Source: JACDAN01 sp963842235 (lineage in GTDB: Bacteria > Actinomycetota > Thermoleophilia > Gaiellales > Gaiellaceae). From it: a DNA stretch of 64,000 nt. Each line of letters opens with the position of its first letter. Positions within the stretch are counted from its first letter, which is position 1. The stretch lies in contig CAWJFT010000001.1 in the NCBI GenBank assembly GCA_963842235.1, positions 1,178,001-1,242,000 of the forward strand. The letters are read 5' to 3'. Position numbers and translations under genes: made by a program. Below the pieces are notes generated by a model. The model was not told where the DNA came from. It did no database searches and worked only from the letters and a program-made list of their open reading frames with translations. Shown here one piece after another: positions 53,186-61,100 of the stretch.

Positions 53186-53581
53186 GTGCCCGTTTCCTCG
53201 CTCACGCCGATGCTCACGGTCAGGAACGCGGCCGCGGCGGTCGAGTTCTACGGGAACGCATTCGCCGCGATCGAAGAAGAACGCTTCACGGCGCCGACCG
53301 GCCATATCGTCGTGAGGATGTCGGTCGACGGTCTGCCGTTCTTCGTCGTCGACGAGAACCCTGAGGCGTTCAACCTGAGCCCAGAGTCGCTCAGCGGGAC
53401 GAGCGTACGCCTCAATCTGATGGTCGAGGACCCGGACGCTTTCGCTGCTCGGGCGATCGCCGCGGGCGCCACCGAGCTCTTCCCAGTGGCCGATCAGCCA
53501 TACGGCCTGAGGCAGGGTCGAGTGGCAGATCCATTTGGCCACCATTGGCTGATCGGTGCGCCACTCACCGACTCGATCTAG
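53186..53581 (+). CDS. VOC/PhnB-like glyoxalase-fold protein
   Basis: 131 residues. LTPMLTVRNAAAAVEFYGNA starts the fold, and DPDAFAARAIAAGATELFPV and GRVADPFGHHWLIG end it, as in PhnB/YcgE-like members. The PFGHHW motif is the typical metal-side strand. Substrate unknown. It begins 14 bases after the methyltransferase stop. Confidence 0.88.
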   Translation: MPVSSLTPMLTVRNAAAAVEFYGNAFAAIEEERFTAPTGHIVVRMSVDGLPFFVVDENPEAFNLSPESLSGTSVRLNLMVEDPDAFAARAIAAGATELFPVADQPYGLRQGRVADPFGHHWLIGAPLTDSI

Positions 53582-53625
53582 CTGCGAGAAGCACCCTCAG
53601 TCCACCCGGTTAGCATCATCGCTCC

Positions 53626-54193
53626 GTGCCGGAGACGCCGGAAGAGCTGTACGCCCGCGCGAAGGACGCTTTGCGGATGCCGCCCGTCCACGAGTGGGAG
53701 ACATTCCCGTTCGAGGGCGAGATCCGTCCGCGCGAACTGCTGCCGCCGGTCGAGGCGGAGAAACCGCGCGTCGGCGCCGGAGGCGTCGACTGTTGGGCCT
53801 GTACGACGCCGGACGAGGAGTTTCTCTGGACCAACGAGCACTGGCGGCTCGGCGCTCTCGACGATCCTCCCGCACTGCCGATGGTCCTCCTGCTCTTTCC
53901 GCGGGCTCACTATGCGGAGCCCGGGCGACCTTCCCGACGAGCTCGCGGCGGAGCTCGGAGTGCTCCTCGGCCGCTTCGAGCGGGCCGTGCGTTCGATCGG
54001 CGAGATCGGCCGAGTGCACGTCTGCCGCTGGGGCGACGGAAGCGAGCATCTCCACTGGTGGTTCATGGCGCGCCCGGCGCGCAGCCCGCAGCTCCATGGC
54101 AGCTTCGCCGCGATCTGGGACGACGTCCTGCCGCCGCTGCCGGAAGATGTCTGGCGCGAGAACCTTGCCGCCGTCAAGGCGGCGCTCGACTAG
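53626..54193 (+). CDS. HIT-superfamily-like protein, frameshifted
   Basis: Frame one from GTG 53626 includes CWACTTPDEEFLWTNEHWRL and MVLLLFPRAHYAEPG. Frame two, one base over from about 53922, continues with GDLPDELAAELGVLLGRFER and ends with SEHLHWWFMARP and WRENLAAVKAALD. HLHWWF in this setting resembles the HIT/GalT-like His triad strand. Removing one base in the CCCGGG run at 53920-53925 restores the frame; the product would have about 188 residues. Possibly a nucleotidyl hydrolase or transferase. Confidence 0.6.
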
Positions 54194-57100
54194 CGCGCGC
54201 TCGCCGGTAACGGCACCGTCGGCCGGTAGGTCACCCCGAGACGGCCGAAGATCTGCTCGCTCTTGTCTCTGGCCGCCGGGTCTTCACCTCCGCGGAGCTC
54301 TGCGAGGCGGGCGAGCGCCTCGAGGGTCAGCGCGAGCTCGTACGACTCGGCCTCGGCGTCTGTGCCCGCCTCGGAGCTTGCGCTCTGCAGGCTCTGCTCG
54401 AGCGCGACCGCGGCTTCCTCGAGCGTTCCGGATTGCATGAGCGCATAGCCCCGGAGCCGGTGCGCCAGCGCGGTGACAACGGCGGCGCTGCCTTGCTCGT
54501 CGATGGCTCGAAGCGTCTCGTCGACGTGCTGTAGGGCCTGCGCTGCGTCCCCGGCTAAAACGGCGCGCTCCGCAAGTCGCGCGTTCGTCTCGACCACGAA
54601 GCTTCGCGCCTTCATGTCCTGGAACTCGGCCAGGGCGTGCAGGAGCAGCTCCTCTGCGTCGTCGAAGCGCCCCTGGCGGGCGGCGAGCCGGCCCAGGTTG
54701 CTCTCGGCGAGTGCGGCGAGGAACCGGCTTCCGGCCCTCGTGGAGACATCGCGCGTCTCGGTAAAGAGCTCCTCGGCGGCCTCATACTCGCCCTGGTCGG
54801 ACTTGATCTCGCCGATGTTGTTCGCGATCGTCGCCGCGCCGACGACGTCGCCGATCCGTTGGCGGGCAGCCTGGCTCCGGCCGTACAGATCGAGGGCCTG
54901 GTCCCACCTGCCTTCGTAGTAGGCATCGATTCCGAGGTTGTTGAGAACGTTGGCCTGCCCGAGCAGGTCGCCGACCTCCTCGTAGATCGGAAGCGCAAGG
55001 CCGCGAAACGCGATGCGGTTCGGGTCGCCGGCCGACGTGTACGCGAGGTGAAGGAGGTAGTACGCGTGCGCCAGCGCCTGGAGATCCTCCGTCTGAAGCG
55101 CCTGCTCGACCACGCTGTTGCACCACTCGATGCAATCGGCGAACTCGCCCTGGCGGAAACGGACGCCGGCATACGACAGGCGGATCTCGAGCGCCAGTCT
55201 CGAGGCCTCTCCCTCGGATGACTCTGCGGCGGCAAGGGCCCGGCGGAACCAGCGAAGCGCCTCGGGATACCGGCTGGACCGCTCGCGGACGAGACCCTCC
55301 TTGTGCAGCAGCGCCGGCTGCGCGTCGGGATCGGCCAACCGGCGGGCACGCCGGTACGCCTCGGCCGCGTCGGCGTAGCTCCCTGCGAGCTCCGACACGT
55401 CGCCGAGGGCCTCCCACAGGACCGCGACGGCGGACGCATCGGCGTCGGAGACATGCTTGGCCGAATCGAGCGCCCGGCGGTAGAAGACGGCGGCCTCGAC
55501 GTTGGCGTACTTCTCCCGCGCCCGATCGCCGGCGGCAAGCGAGTACTCGTAGGCCTTCGTGTGGTCTCGGGCGTTGAAGAAGTGGAGCGAAAGAGCCTCC
55601 GCGTGCTCCGAGAGCTCGTCGGCGTAGAGGCTCTCGTACGCCTTCCCGACGCTTGCGTGGAGCTCTCGGCGCCGGCGGTACGAAAGCCCCTCGTAGGCGG
55701 CGTCCCGGAACAGCGCGTGGCGGAACCGGAACGCGCCGGGAGCGTACGGGTCGCGCTCCACAAACTCCGTCAGGCGATCCCACGACTCCGAGCCGGGTGC
55801 GGCCGAGGGGTCGTCAGCGGCCAGCACGCGCCCGACAAGCTCGCCGCTGAACGTGATCCCCATCACGGCCGCGTAGCGGAGCAGCGTGCGATCCGCAGGA
55901 GCGAGCTTGTCGATCCTCGTCGTCACGACGGCCTCGACGCTTTCGGGGAGCGCAGCCTCGTCCTCGCCGTGCTCCGACGCGATCAGCTCCTGCAGGAAGA
56001 GCGGATTGCCACCCGACCGTTCCGCGATCGCTTCGAGCTCGTCCTCGCGCCAGCCGTTCGCTCCTGTGGCCTCGATCAGGGCGCGCGCCGAGTCGAGGGT
56101 CAGCGGTTCGAGATGGATCGTCAGCGCGGCCACCGGCGGAACGCCCTCCGCCGCGACGAAGCCGCTTGGGGTCCCCGACAGGCGCCTCGTCGCGCAGATG
56201 AGCCACGGCTTCGTCGTCACCTGCCCTCCCAGGTGGCGGAGCAGTTCACAGGACGGCTCGTCCATCCAGTGCACGTCCTCGAGGACGAGGACGGTCGGCT
56301 CCGGGAGAAGCTTGGCGAGGAGAGTCTCGACGACGCCGTGGAGCCGCGCTCGACGGAACGCCGGCTGGAGCTCGTCGACCTCGGGCGTCGACTCCATCTC
56401 CACGTCGAGCGGCAGGGCGAGCAGCGGGATCCAGGGCACAACCTCCTCGGCGAGAGGCTCGATCCGGTCGCGCAGCAGTTCGCGGGCGCCTCGCGGATCG
56501 CCGTTCAGCGAGACGTCCAGCAACGAGCGCAGCAGGCCGCGAAACGGGAAGTAGGCCGTCGAGAGCTCGTATTCCTCGCACGAGACGGGGATCGCGCGCA
56601 GGTCCGCGCTCCGCGACAGCAGCTCCTCGACGAGCCGGGACTTCCCCATTCCCGGATCGCCGATCAGCTCGACGAGCGTGCCGAAGCCCATGCGGACCGG
56701 AGCGAGCGAGGCGCCGAGGATGCCCAACTCGCGCTCGCGACCCACGAACGGCGTCGTGGCCTGTGGCGTGCTCTCGCGGCCGCCCGCAACCGCGCGCACG
56801 TCGTGAGCGACGACCGGAGCGCTCTTTCCCTTGACCCTGAACGGTTCCAGCTCCACGGTCTCGAAGGGGGTCGGCGAGCGCTCGAGGACGTCGTTCGTCG
56901 CCAGTACCGCGCCGGCCTCCGCTTTCGACATCAGGCGAGCGGCGAGGGCTGCGGTGTCACCCACGATCGTGTAGGTCCGCCGGAACGAGGCTCCCACCTC
57001 GCCGGCGAAGACTCGGCCGCGGTTGACGCCGGCCTGGAGCCGCAGCGGGAGCGTCTCATCGGCGACAGCCCGGACCGTTCGGAGCAATCGCTCCTCATCG

Positions 57101-58071
57101 TCTCCGGCGGTCTGAGGGGCGCCCGCGACGAGGATGATCCGCACTCCGTCGTCGTCGATGTCCGACTCGAGGAAGGACACATGATGCTCGTCCGCGGCTC
57201 GCTGGACGCTGCTCACGACCTCGTCGAGCGCCTGCGCCGTCCCCGCCGAGCCGTGCGCGTCCAGAAGCGCATCGGTTCCCGCGAAGCGGAGGAACGCGAC
57301 CGTTGCCTGCCGGTGCTCGGGCTCGATCTCTCTCTCGCCGAGATAGCTGCGGATGGCCACCGGGATGCAGTCAGCGAGCGGAAGCCCGTCCACGTCGGGC
57401 AACGGGGCGAGACCAGCCGTCGACACCGGGACGTCCGTCTTCAGCAGCCGGCCGCCGGCCTTCTCGTCCCCGAGGCACCGAGCTGGGAGCGCCGCGCTCG
57501 TCGCCGGGCTGAGGAGGATCTCACCGGCCTCCGCGCCGGCCTCCATGGCGGCGGTCTGTGATACCTCCGGCCCGCAGAGGAGGAGCTCGCGATGCGAGCC
57601 GCCGACGAGGAAGAACCGGAAGGTGCCGGTGTTGAGGCCGACGTGCATGCGGAGGCTCACGACGCCGGCCGATGTTCGCGGCCGGCCGATCTCCCGCAGG
57701 GTTCGCCGCATGCCGTAGGACGCGCGTGCCGCCCGGCCGGCGTGCTCCTCTCCGGAGAAGAAGAGGAGGAGCGCGTCCCCGCCGAACTTGAGCAGGCCGC
57801 CCCCGTTCTCGTACGCGACCTGCAGGAGGCGGCCGAACGTCGCGTTGATGACGTCCGTGAGCTCCTCTGCGCCGGCCTTCCCTTTCTGCGCGAGCCGTTC
57901 CGACATCGCGGTGAAGCCTGAGAGATCGACGAACGCGAGCGTGCCTTCGAGGTTCCGCCAGGTGGCGTCCGGGTCCTCCCGGAGCCACTCGATCACGACC
58001 CGGGGGACGTAGGGCGCGAGCCCGGTCGGCGCCGAGACCGCCGGCTCGGCGTCTGGGCGAGCGGTCGTCAC
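54190..58071 (-). CDS. Tandem cyclase-domain protein with AAA ATPase and TPR repeats (soluble adenylyl cyclase-like architecture)
   Basis: 1,293 residues. Two cyclase homology domains: CHD1 (45-220) keeps both metal Asp (FVDLSGF, Asp 49; KFGGDALLLFF, Asp 99) but lacks the transition-state Asn/Arg (GPEVSQTAAM). CHD2 (256-430) lost the first metal Asp (FLRFAG) but keeps the Arg (GDTAALAARL). A P-loop ATPase follows (GDPGMGKS, 471-478; LEDVHWMDE), then a 600-residue TPR-type region (ALDLYGRSQAARQRIGD). The domain order is that of mammalian soluble adenylyl cyclase. GTG start. Confidence 0.88.
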   Translation of the reverse strand: MTTARPDAEPAVSAPTGLAPYVPRVVIEWLREDPDATWRNLEGTLAFVDLSGFTAMSERLAQKGKAGAEELTDVINATFGRLLQVAYENGGGLLKFGGDALLLFFSGEEHAGRAARASYGMRRTLREIGRPRTSAGVVSLRMHVGLNTGTFRFFLVGGSHRELLLCGPEVSQTAAMEAGAEAGEILLSPATSAALPARCLGDEKAGGRLLKTDVPVSTAGLAPLPDVDGLPLADCIPVAIRSYLGEREIEPEHRQATVAFLRFAGTDALLDAHGSAGTAQALDEVVSSVQRAADEHHVSFLESDIDDDGVRIILVAGAPQTAGDDEERLLRTVRAVADETLPLRLQAGVNRGRVFAGEVGASFRRTYTIVGDTAALAARLMSKAEAGAVLATNDVLERSPTPFETVELEPFRVKGKSAPVVAHDVRAVAGGRESTPQATTPFVGRERELGILGASLAPVRMGFGTLVELIGDPGMGKSRLVEELLSRSADLRAIPVSCEEYELSTAYFPFRGLLRSLLDVSLNGDPRGARELLRDRIEPLAEEVVPWIPLLALPLDVEMESTPEVDELQPAFRRARLHGVVETLLAKLLPEPTVLVLEDVHWMDEPSCELLRHLGGQVTTKPWLICATRRLSGTPSGFVAAEGVPPVAALTIHLEPLTLDSARALIEATGANGWREDELEAIAERSGGNPLFLQELIASEHGEDEAALPESVEAVVTTRIDKLAPADRTLLRYAAVMGITFSGELVGRVLAADDPSAAPGSESWDRLTEFVERDPYAPGAFRFRHALFRDAAYEGLSYRRRRELHASVGKAYESLYADELSEHAEALSLHFFNARDHTKAYEYSLAAGDRAREKYANVEAAVFYRRALDSAKHVSDADASAVAVLWEALGDVSELAGSYADAAEAYRRARRLADPDAQPALLHKEGLVRERSSRYPEALRWFRRALAAAESSEGEASRLALEIRLSYAGVRFRQGEFADCIEWCNSVVEQALQTEDLQALAHAYYLLHLAYTSAGDPNRIAFRGLALPIYEEVGDLLGQANVLNNLGIDAYYEGRWDQALDLYGRSQAARQRIGDVVGAATIANNIGEIKSDQGEYEAAEELFTETRDVSTRAGSRFLAALAESNLGRLAARQGRFDDAEELLLHALAEFQDMKARSFVVETNARLAERAVLAGDAAQALQHVDETLRAIDEQGSAAVVTALAHRLRGYALMQSGTLEEAAVALEQSLQSASSEAGTDAEAESYELALTLEALARLAELRGGEDPAARDKSEQIFGRLGVTYRPTVPLPASAR

Positions 58072-58120
58072 CCGTTACCCCTCGTTTTCCCCAATTTGCG
58101 GCGGATATCGGGCGGAAGCA

Positions 58121-58148
58121 TTGACATATTTATAGAAAGGCGTAGGTT
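58121..58148 (+). promoter_or_regulatory. Promoter of the large exported vWA/PAGSI protein gene
   Basis: TTGACA (58121-58126) and TAGGTT (58143-58148) with a 16-base spacer. The region 58080-58150 is much more AT-rich than its surroundings. The expected transcript starts about 15-20 bases before the ATG at 58172. Confidence 0.55.
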
Positions 58149-58171
58149 TGCGGGCCGGGGTTACTGCGGAA

Positions 58172-61100
58172 ATGCGGCACATGGTCACGAGACGGTTCTT
58201 GCAGGCATGCGTGCTCGGCGCCGTCCTGCTCGCAGTCGGAGCGACCGGCGGGCAGGCGGCCGACAGCTTCGCGCCGAGCTCTGTCTCGCTGACGCTCGCT
58301 CCGGGCTCGTCCTGGAAGACCTCGCAGTCGCTGCACCTCGACTCCCTCCCGCCGAAGGCGGACATCGTCCTCGCGGTGGACACGACCGGGAGTATGGGCG
58401 CCGCGATCGCCGACGCGAAGGCCGACTCAATCAGGATCGTCAACCGGATCAAGTCGTCGATTCCCGGATCGCGTTTCGCGGTCGTCGATTTCAAGGACTA
58501 TCCGTTCTCGCCGTTCGGCGGCGCGAGCGACTACCCGTACAAGCTCGTCACCGGGCTGACGAACGACGCCACCGCGGTCCAGAGCGCCGTCGACACGATG
58601 AGCGCCGGGGGCGGCGGGGATCTCCCCGAATCGTTCAACCGCGTCTTCTTCGAGGCGTACTCGGACACGACCCCGCACGAGGGCGCTCCTCACCTCGCCT
58701 ACGACGCGAACGCTCCCCGGTTCCTGCTCGTCCTCACGGACGACATTCCGCACGACACGGGCCAGGCGACGACCTTCTCCGCGTGCGCGAACACGTCCGT
58801 GAACGACCCCGGACGCGACGCGACCGTCGGTACGAGCGACGACCTGACGACGAAGGCGACGCTCGACGGGCTCAAAGCGAACAACACGAACGTCTCCTTC
58901 GTCACCTACAACCCCGGCGGCGGCACACCCGGAGCGACCGAGTGCCATGCCCAGATGGCCGCGTACACCGGCGGGCTCCAGGTCACGCACGCAACGTCGG
59001 ACTCGCTGGCCGACGAGATCGTGGCGCTCGTCAAGCAGGCTGCTGCCAAGGTCGACAAGGTCGAGTTCGACGTTCAACCGAGCTCGTTCGCTTCCTGGGT
59101 CACCTTCTCGCCACCCGGACCGTACGGCCCGTTCACCGCGCCGAGGGACATTCCCTACGAGATGAAGATCGCCGTCCCGGCGGGCACGGCGCCCGGCACC
59201 TACGAGTTCAGTGTGCGCGCCGTTGCGGACGCTTCACCCCGTGCCGAGCAGCACGTGACGATCGTGGTGCAGGCCCAGGCGGCGAGCGCGCTCGACCTGA
59301 CGGTCGACGAGCGTTCGATCGCCGCAGGTGTGGCCTCGCTGCCCTTCGCCAGCATCCCGGCGTCGCGGATCCCGTTCCTCGGCGGCACGACCTCCGCGCT
59401 CCCGGCCGGCTCCATCCCGGCGGGGTCGATCCCTGCAGGATCGATTCCAGCCGGGTCGATTCCGGCCGGGTCGATCCCCGCGGGCTCCATCCCGGCGGGG
59501 TCGATTCCGGCAGGGTCGATCCCGGCCGGCTCGATTCCCGCGGGCTCCATCCCGTACGGGTCGATCGGTCTCGGGAACACGCCGGCGGGTTCGATTCCTG
59601 CCGGGTCGATCGCCCTCCGGCATGTGCTGCTTTCACAGATTTCGCTGCTCAACGCGGCGAGCGGCGCGACCTGGGATCAGGTGCTCGCACCGCCGTCGGC
59701 GCTGAACGCGTGTCCGTCGAGTGGCCCGGGGTCCGGTGCAGGCGTCTGCCGGCCGTTCACGAGCCTCACGCTGGAGGACGTCGCGAACGACCCCGTTGCG
59801 CTCGGTCGCCTGAACGCGCTTCCGATCAAGTTCGTCCCGCTCTTCAGCACCCTGTGGCGTGACGCCCCCTTCTCGGCGCTCATGCTCGGCAACGCGAAAC
59901 TGAACCAGCTGCCGGCGCCGCCCGGCTACGCGAGCTGGAACGACGCGCTGGAGGCCAACGGCGGCAGCTCGAGCAACGTCGACCCGGCGGCGAACACCGT
60001 CTTCGGGCTCTACGTCGGTGGCCAGCTCGGCTCGACACCGGCCGGGTCGATCCCGGCAGGGTCGATCCCGTGGACGCTGCCGGCCGGCTCCATCCCTGCC
60101 GGATCCATCCCGGCCGGGTCGATCGCCGTCGGCGCGACGCGCATCGGCGCCGTTCCGATCTCGAAACTCGTCCCGCAGTCTCCCCTCACGCTCGCCGCCT
60201 ACGTGAATTGCAGCGGGGCGTTCGTCTGCACCGGGAAGACGCTCGGCCAGGCCGATGATGCTGGAGCGCTCAATCCGTCGCTCACGATCGCGCAGCTCTT
60301 CGCCGCCCTGCCGGCCGGCGATCCGGATCGCGACGCCGCGCGCGGGACGACACTCGACCAGCTGATCGCGGCGATGCTGCCGCTCTCCAACTACCCGTGG
60401 GAGGAGATCGCGGTCACAGGCCTCCAGGACGTCGCCGGGAGCGCGCCGGTCCACTACCACCTCGACTTCGACCTCAATTGCGGCTCTGCGACGACGTTCA
60501 GCGTCACGGTCAACCTTCCCAATGGGTTCCTGCCGGTCCTCGGCTCGACGAAGTTCGCGTACGCCGGAGGCGGGGAGGTCACGGGGCTCAACCCGACCGC
60601 GAACGACGGCGGCGACTTCGTGTACAAGCCGACAGGGACGAGCCCGTGCGGGACCAGTACGGCGGTCCGCCACGTCCAGATGAACTTCAGCGCGTACGCG
60701 GGCCTCACGCTCGGCGACCAGGCAGCGGACGCAACCGTGACCACACCAACCCAGACGCAGACGGTCAATGACCGCGCGCCGGTGCTCGTCCTGCAGAACC
60801 AGGAGCCAAACGACGATCCGCTGACATCGCCCGTGATCGCCAAGAACACCCTCGTCGTCGGCCACATCGCCGATGCGTCGGACAAGGAGTACTTCCGGTT
60901 CAAGTTCAGCGATCTGCCGCGGCACTCGAAGTTGATCGCGTACCTGAACGTTCCGGACGGCGCCGACTACGACCTCGTCGTCCACAAGCAGTTCTCGCCT
61001 TCGCTGCAGTCGAGTCCTGCAGGCTCGATCCCCGCCGGGAGCATCCCGGTAGAGGACCCCGGCGTCTCGGTCGACAACGCGAGTCGCACGCTCCCGCCGG

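Noticed and set aside
59402..59611. Possible CRISPR array
   Set aside because: The 15-base units are in frame, contiguous, without spacers, and encode PAGSI.
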